From positions 1 through 47,020 of the forward strand of contig WYER01000006.1 in NCBI GenBank assembly GCA_009903795.1: a stretch of DNA of 47,020 nucleotides, given 5' to 3'. The translations under genes were made by a program, and so were the position numbers. The stretch's first letter is position 1. The number at the start of each line of letters is the position of its first letter. Below are positions 8,030-15,684 of the stretch, in pieces. Source of the DNA: Nitrososphaerota archaeon (GTDB taxonomy: Archaea > Thermoproteota > Nitrososphaeria > Conexivisphaerales > UBA164). A model generated the notes under the pieces. It was not told where the DNA came from. It searched no databases and worked only from the letters and a program-made list of their open reading frames with translations.

Positions 8030-8859
8030 ATAAAGCTTCCACCTTTTTGTCCATTCAATCCTCTAAGAAAGTCGTCAAACCTGCTGTAAATGACCCTACC
8101 ATAAGCTTTTTTCTGTACTTCGATAAAAGCAGGTACCCTAAGCTCTGACCCACTATAATTTTCAAGGACCTCATTAACTTTCCCAAATTCAACAATCCTA
8201 CCATCTTTCATCACGGCAATATAGTCAGCTATCTCAGAAAAAAGTTCAATCCTGTGTTCAACGACTATTGTTGAAGCTCCCCTTTTTCTAATAGCATCCT
8301 TTACTTTTGATGAAACCATCTTTGCTGTGGCAGGGTCAAGAGTGGAAGTCGGTTCATCGAGTATAAGGATTTTTGGGTCCATTACCAATATACCAGCTAT
8401 TGCAACTAGCTGCTTCTGTCCATCGCTGAGCGTCCTGAGAGGTCTGTCCTTAAGTTCATAAATCCCGAGCTCCTTTAAAGCTGATTCTGTCTTGTTTATA
8501 ATTTGCTCCTTTTCAAAGCCAAGGTTTTCTAGCCCGAACGCTACTTCCCTTTCAACAACGTATGAGACGAGCTGGTTTTCAGGATTCTGGAAAACATACC
8601 CAACGCTTAGTGCCAAGTCTTTTTGTGACATTTTGAGCACGTTTTTTCCGTCTATCAACACTTCTCCCGAGTAGCTTCCCTCATATATTTTTGGCACAAG
8701 CCCGGTTATTGCTCTTAGGAGAGTAGTTTTTCCGCACCCGCTGGGTCCTGTTAGCAGCAAAATTTTTCCATAAGGGAGGCTTAAAGAAACATTGTCTAGA
8801 GCTTTTACAGCCTCTCCTTTATAAGTAAAAGAAAGGTTCTTAACTTCAAGTGCGTACAT
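8026..8859 (-). CDS. ecfA: ECF transporter ATPase EcfA (first copy)
   Basis: 277-residue ABC ATPase, first gene of the importer operon. Walker A is GPSGCGKT, the Q-loop FQNPENQL, Walker B ILILDEP and the switch His VVEHR. The signature motif reads LSDGQKQL rather than the usual LSGGQ. The two ATPases are clearly different from each other, as in the EcfA/EcfA' heterodimers. The start is the ATG at 8857-8859. The promoter region holds a 12-bp perfect inverted repeat shared with the divergent gene at 8920. Confidence 0.92.
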   Translation of the reverse strand: MYALEVKNLSFTYKGEAVKALDNVSLSLPYGKILLLTGPSGCGKTTLLRAITGLVPKIYEGSYSGEVLIDGKNVLKMSQKDLALSVGYVFQNPENQLVSYVVEREVAFGLENLGFEKEQIINKTESALKELGIYELKDRPLRTLSDGQKQLVAIAGILVMDPKILILDEPTSTLDPATAKMVSSKVKDAIRKRGASTIVVEHRIELFSEIADYIAVMKDGRIVEFGKVNEVLENYSGSELRVPAFIEVQKKAYGRVIYSRFDDFLRGLNGQKGGSFI

Positions 8860-8867
8860 GCGTTTTG

Positions 8868-8896
8868 TTTAAACTTTATCACAAATAAAGTTTAAA
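8868..8896. promoter_or_regulatory. Inverted repeat between divergent promoters (candidate operator)
   Basis: TTTAAACTTTAT (8868-8879) and its exact reverse complement (8885-8896) are separated by five bases. The palindrome fills the 60-bp gap between the start of ecfA (8859, minus) and the GTG of the cysteine-rich gene (8920, plus). The right arm places TTTAAA 24 nt before that GTG, so it overlaps the TATA box. A dimeric regulator bound here could control both directions. The function is inferred only from position and symmetry. Confidence 0.5.
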
Positions 8897-8919
8897 TTTT
8901 TTGTAAACTTAACATTTTT

Positions 8920-9282
8920 GTGGAAGAAGAAGTTATAAAGATAAAGACCAAGGGATACTTCAAGCTTCCTTCTCTAGGTAAGAAGACATTTTCAGATCTT
9001 ATGAGGGCAGGGCTTTCTTACACCAGTGGAGTAGGCTTCAGCATAAGACCAGGCGCTGATCTTGAGTTTGTTAAAAAAGCGCTCGAAAAAGCTCTCAAGA
9101 AAAAGGTATTTTTTGTTTTTAACTGCGTTATATGCGGAAAAGAGACGGATTGTTCAACATGTATGTTCAGCGATGTTTGTCCAATAGAAACAACTGATAA
9201 TTACTGTCTTTGCGATGAGTGCTTTAGTAAAAGAAACCTGAATGATTATTTTAACGCAACAAAAAAGATCTTTAGTGTTTGA
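8920..9282 (+). CDS. Uncharacterised eight-cysteine, probably zinc-binding protein
   Basis: 120 residues from a GTG start with a well placed TATA-like box upstream. No family is recognised with confidence. The first ~65 residues look like a small alpha/beta domain (GYFKLPSLGKK, RAGLSYTSGVGFSI, FVKKALEKALKKKV). The second half is cysteine-rich, with C69xxC72, C78xxC81, C87 and C96xC98xxC101, enough for two metal sites. It is transcribed divergently from the ECF importer operon across a shared palindrome, so a regulatory or metal-handling role linked to that importer is possible but unproven. There is no signal peptide or membrane segment. Confidence 0.7.
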   Translation: MEEEVIKIKTKGYFKLPSLGKKTFSDLMRAGLSYTSGVGFSIRPGADLEFVKKALEKALKKKVFFVFNCVICGKETDCSTCMFSDVCPIETTDNYCLCDECFSKRNLNDYFNATKKIFSV

Positions 9283-9393
9283 GCATATAAGTTTCCATTT
9301 TTGCTACTTGATTAATAGCTTAATTGCAAAAAAGATGAAGTTTTCCTGTAAAGAGTCTGGTTAATAAAGTTAAAAGTTTAACAATAAGTTATC

Positions 9394-10098
9394 TCACGTA
9401 ACCCAGCCGAGGTTAACGAGCCCGAGCTCTTCAAGGTTTTCCGTCATCGATTTTATCAGGATAGGTTCAATCGTTATGTCACTTATAAAGTTAGAAAAAC
9501 TCCACACATAGAACCAGAAAACGGCTTCATCTTTTGTAAAATAGCTTATTGCATTCAAAAAATAAAGTCCTGAGCCAACTTCAACAAGGTTTAAGAGGAC
9601 ATCGTTGACGATCAAAAAAGCAACCCATGCGTACAACCTTTTGGTCTTTTTACCACCTATCTCAGAACTCAAAAGATCTCTCTTTAGTGGATCGATGCCG
9701 AACCTGTTCAGTACACTTCTGTACACAACAAATGACAGCAAAGCAGGAACAATGTAAACAGAGCTTAAAAATAAGGCATATAACGGCTTTAACCTTGTTG
9801 TATAAAACACCCCTGCGCTTATTCCTGCATAGGAAGCCATAATCCCCCAGATTCCCCAGATCGTTACGAATTCGATTACAAAGGGGAAAAGCATAAAAAA
9901 GATTGTAGATCCTACTTTCCCCCCGATGAATATGTACTGGTTTAGGTATACCAAAGCAAAATCAACGGCAAACGCTGAAAAGTTAAGAATCAGAACCAAA
10001 GGGTTAAGTTTGCTTTTTGGGTTCCATTTGAGCGAATATTTCGTAAACGTGTTATCAGATTCGTTTAAAGACAAACTATTATTATTTTTGAGGATCAA
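9394..10098 (-). CDS. Multi-helix membrane protein, candidate ECF S component
   Basis: 234 residues from the TTG at 10096-10098. After a polar N-terminus of ~30 residues there are about six hydrophobic segments, including one with a GGKVGS loop and one with GIWGIMASYAGISAG. The latter resembles the small-residue face that S components use to dock onto EcfT. It ends near the convergent cysteine-rich gene and has the same strand as ecfA-ecfA-ecfT, about 540 bp upstream of them. I do not recognise a specific S family, so the substrate is unknown. An unrelated integral membrane protein remains possible. Two tandem palindromes lie just upstream of its start. Confidence 0.65.
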   Translation of the reverse strand: MILKNNNSLSLNESDNTFTKYSLKWNPKSKLNPLVLILNFSAFAVDFALVYLNQYIFIGGKVGSTIFFMLFPFVIEFVTIWGIWGIMASYAGISAGVFYTTRLKPLYALFLSSVYIVPALLSFVVYRSVLNRFGIDPLKRDLLSSEIGGKKTKRLYAWVAFLIVNDVLLNLVEVGSGLYFLNAISYFTKDEAVFWFYVWSFSNFISDITIEPILIKSMTENLEELGLVNLGWVT

Positions 10099-10102
10099 AA
10101 TC

Positions 10103-10147
10103 TTAACCTTTACGCGTTAACAAATTCTTTAACCTTATATGGGTTAA
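10103..10147. promoter_or_regulatory. Tandem operator-like palindromes upstream of the membrane protein gene
   Basis: Two similar imperfect palindromes stand in tandem. One is TTAACCTTTACGCGTTAA at 10103-10120 and the other TTAACCTTATATGGGTTAA at 10129-10147, about 26 bp apart centre to centre. They cover the -5 to -49 region of the TTG-started gene at 10098, where its promoter must lie. This layout suits a dimeric transcription factor binding two sites. No other copy of the motif was noticed in the window. Confidence 0.4.
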
Positions 10148-10384
10148 GCCCCTTTATAGAAAGCTTTTATTTTTGAACAACCAAATTATGTTTCTGTGCC
10201 TCCAAACCTTGGGAAGAAGGGGAAGCAAACCTTTTTTAAAAGAAATTCTCAGAAGAAATTCTCGGTGTAGGTTCTAATTGCTTCTTTTTAAGTTCTAAAC
10301 CAGGAAAGAACATGAATAAAATACTTATGAAAATTAATAAAGAGTTTCATAAACAAGGTAACCCATTATGGTAGAAGCTATTCG

Positions 10385-10565
10385 ATAGTAACCAAGATTC
10401 GATATAAGAATCCGCAATGCCTTAAAGAGGAAGGCTAGCTCTCCAGCAAGTGAAATAAGCGATAAACCAAGCTTTGTTTGTGTGAAACATGTAGACGCCT
10501 AAGGATGATTTCGTCAATATTATGAAATGCTTTTAACGCGTAAGCATACTTGCAAACTAAAAAGA
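10385..10565 (+). pseudogene. TnpB C-terminal relic (same family as 26304-27570)
   Basis: The stretch AATCCGCAATGCCTTAAAGA near 10409 matches, apart from one base, the segment of the TnpB copy at 26304-27570 that encodes IRNALKRKAS. After a deletion that removes the zinc finger, the tail (from about 10480) still aligns with the last codons of that copy, ending in CGCGTAAGCATA near 10540. No frame is intact. The remainder of the 10099-10674 gap holds the tandem palindromes near 10103-10147, a short direct repeat (AGAAATTCTC at 10241 and 10254) and no gene. Confidence 0.6.
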
Positions 10566-10674
10566 CCTATATGTAAGGGCGTGATAGTTAATGCAAAAGG
10601 TGAATAAAAAGCAAAATAATATCTAGTATTGAGATTGGGTAAAAATTATATTTGTTTTTTGTGTAAATAATGAT

Positions 10675-12576
10675 GTGAAAGAGCCTACAGTGATACTTAC
10701 CCTTGCAAGTGACATACAAAAAAGAGAAGAAATTTCTAAAAGGCTTCTTAAGTTCGGTAGAGTTAAAATAATTGAAAAGTACGCTAACGCTCCGCAAGAA
10801 ATAGAAGAGGCTGCCAATTTCGTTATAAATGTAGCTGAGAGGGCAGAAATAAGGCCCGAATTAGGATATACAGAAATAATACAGGGGAAAACAATAAAGA
10901 AGTTTGTTTTTAAAGGCTCTAATCTAAATGAAATTTTGAATGACGTCAAGCAGAATGTATTAGGGGCGGCTTATAAGCTTAATGAGAAATTGCAAGAACT
11001 TGAAAAAGCTGAATCAGAACTAACTAACCTAAAAAACGAATATACAAAGCTTTTACCTTTTAAGGGGGTTTCTACAGATCTTACGTTTATAAGTAATTTA
11101 AAAAGGTTTGTAGTCAAATTTTATTTGTCAAAAGAGCCCGTTACATTTGAGTGTTGCCTAAGTTCTGTTCTAGAAAGGGGGAAAGATGAATACCTTATCG
11201 TAGTTTCGGCCGAAGCTAATAAGGCAAGAGAGATCGAACAAATAGCTTATTCCAAAGGTTTAGTCGAATTACAGCCACCATCAGGATCGCCCGAAGCTAA
11301 TCTAAAAGAGATTTCAAAAAGGATAGATGACTTACAAAGGAATTTCCTAAAGTTAAATGAAGAAGTGAAAGAGTTGAAATTGTCTTTGGAACACGAAATA
11401 AATGCGGCGCTTGAATCGCTTCAGGTTTTAAAAGAAGTATCTGAAATAGGAAAACCTGAAGGCAGATTTATCATAAGTAAAGTCGAAATACTTAGGTCAG
11501 ATATACAGAGGTTTTATAACAACTTTAAAGATATAGCTATAATTGGAGGGTTATCTGATGCTGACGAAGTAGAACTTAAGAATCCGATGTACATGAAGAA
11601 CTTTGATCCGTTGACTGAAACGCAGGGTATACCAGGACCTTATGAGATAGATCCAACACCTATAATTTCAATAATCTTTCCTTTCTTTTTTGGGTTTATG
11701 TTTCCAGATATGGGACAGGGTTTAGTATTGTTCATTCTGGGCTTCATTATTTATATGAAAGGCTGGAAGAACAAAAAGAAATGGGGCGCTATGCTTGCCT
11801 CATTCGGTGCTGCAGCAACAATAATGGGATTACTTTCTGGTGAAGTTTTTGGATTTTATGTTTCTTCTATTCCGATTTTAGGATCTTTTCTTGAAAGATT
11901 GGCAGTTTTGAGGTCTTTCAGCTCTTTATCTACTGAGGCAATTATTACAATGCTTTCTGTAGCGATTTTAATCGGAATCTTTCATTTAACTTCAGGATAT
12001 TTCTTGGACTTTAAACAGACCTTAAGAAAAGATAAAGAAGCAGCCTTTTTTGAAAAGCTTCCGATATTGATAGCATACATTGGAGCTGTTTTTATAGGCT
12101 TAAGTATAATAGGCAGCAATTATTCATTTAACTTATTTACAGGAAGAGCTGCGCTGATAGGCGTTCCTAACAGGATACTTAGCTCGATTACGGTACCTGT
12201 TACAGCCATTTCGGTATTTCTATTTTTGTTTTACACCGTAAAAAAGGAAAACCCTCTTGACGCTTCAATACAGTTTATGTTTATAATAATTGAATTTTTG
12301 GCCAACACGATAAGCTATAGCAGGCTTGCAATACTATTTTTAGTTCATATAGTTCTAATGAAAACTTTAAACGAAACCGTGGCAATGGGAGCTGTTTCGT
12401 TACCTCTTTTGATTTTTGGAAACCTAGGAATAATGGCTCTCGAAGGATTAATAGTATATATACAGTCCTTAAGGCTTCACGTTTATGAATGGTTTACAAA
12501 GTTTTACATGGGGAATGGAACCAGGTTTAAAGGCATAACAGATGGTTTGACCCATGCGTTAATTTATGTACTTTAA
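10675..12576 (+). CDS. atpI: V/A-type ATP synthase subunit I (subunit a)
   Basis: 633 residues, the family's normal size. The N-terminal ~320 residues form the soluble arm with two coiled-coil stretches (KLQELEKAESELTNLKNEY; LKLNEEVKELKLSLEHE). The C-terminal half carries about seven or eight membrane helices and the family motifs DPTPIISIIFPFFFGFMFPD near residue 326 and SYSRLAILF near 545. It is the stator/half-channel subunit that passes H+ or Na+ to the c-ring. The start is a GTG at 10675, since the nearby ATGs run directly into stops. The rest of the ATPase operon is not adjacent, so the gene is an orphan here. The next gene is convergent with a 2-bp gap. Confidence 0.94.
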   Translation: MKEPTVILTLASDIQKREEISKRLLKFGRVKIIEKYANAPQEIEEAANFVINVAERAEIRPELGYTEIIQGKTIKKFVFKGSNLNEILNDVKQNVLGAAYKLNEKLQELEKAESELTNLKNEYTKLLPFKGVSTDLTFISNLKRFVVKFYLSKEPVTFECCLSSVLERGKDEYLIVVSAEANKAREIEQIAYSKGLVELQPPSGSPEANLKEISKRIDDLQRNFLKLNEEVKELKLSLEHEINAALESLQVLKEVSEIGKPEGRFIISKVEILRSDIQRFYNNFKDIAIIGGLSDADEVELKNPMYMKNFDPLTETQGIPGPYEIDPTPIISIIFPFFFGFMFPDMGQGLVLFILGFIIYMKGWKNKKKWGAMLASFGAAATIMGLLSGEVFGFYVSSIPILGSFLERLAVLRSFSSLSTEAIITMLSVAILIGIFHLTSGYFLDFKQTLRKDKEAAFFEKLPILIAYIGAVFIGLSIIGSNYSFNLFTGRAALIGVPNRILSSITVPVTAISVFLFLFYTVKKENPLDASIQFMFIIIEFLANTISYSRLAILFLVHIVLMKTLNETVAMGAVSLPLLIFGNLGIMALEGLIVYIQSLRLHVYEWFTKFYMGNGTRFKGITDGLTHALIYVL

Positions 12577-12578
12577 CT

Positions 12579-12983
12579 TCAATCAACTATCATTATTTTT
12601 ACAGGATCAACTTTTTCTTCTTTTAGTATAAAGGCTTGCATCTTTAGGTCAGTCATGGATATTATTATCCATACATATGGGTTTAATTTCATATATTTTA
12701 TATCAGTCGTTGAAGGTACTGGCAAACCGTGATGGCTGTGAACTATAGCAACGATATCTAAACCCTTTTCTTCAGCTCTTTTATATATGTTGAGAAGTTC
12801 ATCAGGCTCTACGTTAAATTCAGCTGGAGAATTTGCTGCATTTTTTGCTTTAACAAGCTCTTTTACGTTATAAACATCGTTATTTATAAATCCTAAAAGA
12901 AAACAAACAGCTTCATTAGGTTTGTTTATATAAATGTAGTTAATCATTTCATTCAGAACGTTTTTAGGTATACTTATTATCAA
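12579..12983 (-). CDS. JAMM/MPN+ metalloprotease-like protein
   Basis: 134 residues, a stand-alone JAMM domain. Expected zinc and catalytic residues are present: E24 in NEAVCFLLG, then H82 and H84 in VHSHHG, S91 and D94 in PSTTD. Archaeal relatives remove ubiquitin-like SAMP proteins from targets or act in sulfur carrier processing. Between the second His and the Ser there are six residues (HGLPVP) rather than the seven of the classical HxHx7SxxD motif. The gene is convergent with atpI and preceded by a long AT-rich gap. Confidence 0.85.
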   Translation of the reverse strand: MIISIPKNVLNEMINYIYINKPNEAVCFLLGFINNDVYNVKELVKAKNAANSPAEFNVEPDELLNIYKRAEEKGLDIVAIVHSHHGLPVPSTTDIKYMKLNPYVWIIISMTDLKMQAFILKEEKVDPVKIMIVD

Positions 12984-13062
12984 GTTATATTTACATATTT
13001 AAGTTAGATTTAAAAGTTTTTTATAACAGCACTAAATCGTAAAAAAATTGAGGTAAACCATA

Positions 13063-13122
13063 ATAAATTTCATTATAAGAGTAAAATTTTATACTTGTGC
13101 GAGTAAATAAATCTGATAATTT
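13063..13122 (+). repeat. 60-bp interspersed repeat, copy 1
   Basis: This stretch is about 75-80 % identical by eye to 30390-30452, sharing an exact 14-bp core (AAATTTTATACTTG) and matching flanks (ATAAATTTC at the left, GAGTA after the core). It lies in the AT-rich gap between the JAMM gene and radA, upstream of a TnpB relic. It is not part of a recognisable gene and could be a mobile-element end or an abandoned promoter region. Confidence 0.45.
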
Positions 13123-13239
13123 ATTGATGCATAAGCAATTATCTTTATGTAAATTAGGTTAAAAATTTTTTAATACAAATACAAAAAGTTTTGTAACTCA
13201 TTCGTATAAATGTTTTCAGTTAAGCTCTAAATAGTGTTT

Positions 13240-13345
13240 TATAACAAAAGGTTCTTGATGAACTAACTCGTCATTAAGGATAGTTCACAATTCATTGATA
13301 TGCTTACGTGTTGAATACGTAGTATCTACCTACATTCCATACGAA
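13240..13345 (-). pseudogene. TnpB 3'-end relic (same family as 26304-27570)
   Basis: TTCATTGATATGCTTACGTG at 13292-13311 and CCTACATTCCATACG shortly after align with the last codons of the TnpB copy ending at 26304 (TTCATCGATACGCTTACGTG and CCTACGTTCCATAGG). Only the C-terminal tail remains. The rest of the 12984-13508 gap contains the 60-bp repeat at 13063 and the radA promoter. Confidence 0.55.
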
Positions 13346-13474
13346 AAGCACATTTGGTATTAATAAAGTAAAATTTCTTTATATGAAAAACCATTTGTAA
13401 TGGGCTATTGATCATTCGTACAAAAGGTCTTTCATCCTTTATTCCCCTGTACTTTAAAAGGAAAATTCAAAAAG

Positions 13475-13484
13475 TTTAATATAT
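13475..13484 (+). promoter_or_regulatory. TATA box of radA
   Basis: TTTAATATAT lies 25-34 nt before the radA ATG at 13509, a strong archaeal TATA box for a leaderless transcript. No ribosome-binding sequence is present between it and the start. Confidence 0.6.
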
Positions 13485-13508
13485 TCTATTTTCTTTTTAG
13501 CATATAGA

Positions 13509-14492
13509 ATGCCTGACGAGTGGAGTTTGGATAACATTGAGGGCATAGGTCCCGTTACTAAACAAAAGCTTAACGAAGGTGGTATTTACAATGTACTCGA
13601 TCTAGCGGCTAGAAATATCTCAGACGTTAGCGATATTTTAGGAGGCGATACAGAAAAAGCTGCTGAACTAGTTAACAAAGCTATGACGTACTTGGTTCAA
13701 AAAGGTATTTTGAGTAAAGATTTCGTTTCTGCTGCTGAGCTTTATAAAATAAGAAAAAGCGTAGAAAGAATTAGCACTGGATCCAAAAATTTAGATGAAC
13801 TTTTTGGAGGCGGTATAGAAACTGGAGCTATTACTGAGCTTTATGGTGAATTTGGATCAGGTAAAACACAGATATGTCATACGTTGGCAGTAATTGTACA
13901 GTTTCCAAAAGATAAAGGCGGGCTTGAAGGCGGTGCTATCTATTTGGATACTGAAAACACGTTTAGGCCCGAAAGAATTTCAGAAATAGCTGAAAACAGA
14001 GGGCTCGATCCGCTAAAAGCTTTAAATAGAATTATAGTTGCAAAGGCTTACAACAGCTCTCATCAAGAGCTTCTTGTAAAAGAAATGGGGAAGTACATAG
14101 AAAGTGAAAAGATTAAACTAGTAATAGTTGATTCAGCGGTTTCACATTATCGTTCTGATTTTCCTGGGAGAGCAACTTTAGCAGAAAGACAGCAACGTCT
14201 AAACGCGTTCATGCATCAGTTGCTCAGAATTGCTGATATGTATAAGGTAGCTGTAGTAGTAACTAACCAGGTTCAAGCATCACCGGATACATTTTTTGGT
14301 GATCCTACGAGGCCTGCTGGCGGTCACGTAGTAGCCCACATGAGCACGTACAGAGTTTATCTTAGAAAATCAGCAAAAGTAAGAATAGCAAGAATGGTCG
14401 ATAGCCCGTATTTGCCTGAAAGAGAAGCTGTATTTATAATAGATGAAAAAGGAGTGGACGATCCTCCAGAAGAAAAGAAAAAGGAAAAGTAA
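13509..14492 (+). CDS. radA: DNA repair and recombination protein RadA
   Basis: 327 residues. An N-terminal helix-hairpin-helix domain ([16 protein letters not shown], residues 11-26) precedes the RecA/Rad51 ATPase core with Walker A GEFGSGKT at 113-120, Walker [19 protein letters not shown] and the DNA-binding L2 region after [12 protein letters not shown] and SPYLPE..FII close the core as in archaeal RadA. It forms the strand-exchange filament in homologous recombination. No intein is present. Its 3' end overlaps the longest possible tyrS reading frame, but the likely tyrS start lies 34 nt after the radA stop. Confidence 0.97.
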   Translation: MPDEWSLDNIEGIGPVTKQKLNEGGIYNVLDLAARNISDVSDILGGDTEKAAELVNKAMTYLVQKGILSKDFVSAAELYKIRKSVERISTGSKNLDELFGGGIETGAITELYGEFGSGKTQICHTLAVIVQFPKDKGGLEGGAIYLDTENTFRPERISEIAENRGLDPLKALNRIIVAKAYNSSHQELLVKEMGKYIESEKIKLVIVDSAVSHYRSDFPGRATLAERQQRLNAFMHQLLRIADMYKVAVVVTNQVQASPDTFFGDPTRPAGGHVVAHMSTYRVYLRKSAKVRIARMVDSPYLPEREAVFIIDEKGVDDPPEEKKKEK

Positions 14493-14526
14493 ATTTTTAT
14501 TAAGTCCCTTAACTTCTACTTTTAAG

Positions 14527-15585
14527 TTGAACGTCGAAGAAAGGTTTAGATTAATTGCTAAAGAGCCAACTGAGGAGATAGTAACGCCTGAAGAACTTAA
14601 AAAACTTCTCGAGAGCGAAAATAAAATAAAACATTATATAGGACTGGAAATATCAGGCCCTTTGCATCTTGGCAGTCTTCTAATAGTTGGTTTAAAATTA
14701 AGGGATTTTATTAAAGCTGGAATAGACGTAACGGTTTTTTTAGCTGATTGGCATAGCTATATAAATGAGAAGCTAGGGAAAGACTTTCAAAAAATAAGGG
14801 CCGTAGCAGAAAGTTATAAGAAAGCGTTTTCAGCGTTTGTTGGTTCAAATTTGAACTATATTTACGGTTCTGAACTTTATGAATCATATAGATCCTACTG
14901 GGAAGATCTTTTAAAAGCCGCAACAAACCTTAACTTGGCAAGAATCTCGAGAGCGCTTACCGTAGCAGGAAGGGATGAGAAAGAGGAATTAACTTTTGCG
15001 CAGTTTATATATCCTTTAATGCAGATCAACGACATACATGCTTTAGACGTCGATATAGCTCATGGCGGAACAGACCAGAGGAAAGCACACATGCTGGCGA
15101 GAGACATCTTTCCTAAACTCGGATGGAAGGTTCCTGTAGCAGTTCATCATCATCTACTTCCAGGATTACAAAAACCTTCTGAGTTTAAAGATGAAAGTTT
15201 TAGCAAGATGAGCAAGTCAAAGCCATCTGGTGCTATATTTGTTCATGATAGCTACTCTCAAATAAAAGAAAAATTGCAAAAGGCATGGTGCCCTCCTGGA
15301 GTAGTGGTGGGAAACCCAGTTTTGGAAATAATAAAATATATAATAATGCCGATAAATGGGGAATTTCTATTAAAAAGGGATCCTAAATATGGCGGCGATT
15401 ATCTTTTTAAAAATTTTAATGAGCTTGAAGAGGCATACAGAGCTAACAAAATACATCCTTTTGACCTTAAATTATCTACAGCAGATCATATTTATGAAAT
15501 AATCAAGCCTGTAAGAGAAACGCTGATAAAAAGCGATGAGTATATAAAAATAATGGAAAGCATCGGTTTCCGTATCGAAGAATAG
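14527..15585 (+). CDS. tyrS: Tyrosyl-tRNA synthetase
   Basis: 352 residues from the TTG at 14527. The frame is open back to 14443 inside radA, but the family N-terminus (VEERFRLIAKEPTEEIVTPEEL) begins right here, and a TTTTTATTAAG box about 30 nt upstream supports a separate leaderless start. Class I signatures are visible: the HIGH equivalent GPLHLGS, and SKMSKSKPS as KMSKS. LADWHSY, FIYPLMQINDI and GGTDQRKAHMLARD are typical of archaeal TyrRS. It charges tRNA-Tyr. The gene is not essential to link with radA, although the two are close and co-oriented. Confidence 0.95.
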   Translation: MNVEERFRLIAKEPTEEIVTPEELKKLLESENKIKHYIGLEISGPLHLGSLLIVGLKLRDFIKAGIDVTVFLADWHSYINEKLGKDFQKIRAVAESYKKAFSAFVGSNLNYIYGSELYESYRSYWEDLLKAATNLNLARISRALTVAGRDEKEELTFAQFIYPLMQINDIHALDVDIAHGGTDQRKAHMLARDIFPKLGWKVPVAVHHHLLPGLQKPSEFKDESFSKMSKSKPSGAIFVHDSYSQIKEKLQKAWCPPGVVVGNPVLEIIKYIIMPINGEFLLKRDPKYGGDYLFKNFNELEEAYRANKIHPFDLKLSTADHIYEIIKPVRETLIKSDEYIKIMESIGFRIEE

Positions 15586-15684
15586 AATATTTTTATATTT
15601 AAGAATTTATATTTGTAATGATTGTTTAGAATTTTGATTTATTTTGAAAAAAGTTTATAAACAAAGCTTGAAGTAAACAACTTG

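Noticed and set aside
10241-10263. Direct repeat AGAAATTCTC x2 as a CRISPR or operator
   Set aside because: Only two short copies 13 bp apart, without spacers or further units, in AT-rich DNA.
13250-13300. C/D box sRNA around TTGATGA at 13256
   Set aside because: No matching D, C' and D' boxes at proper spacing, and the sequence aligns with a TnpB relic.
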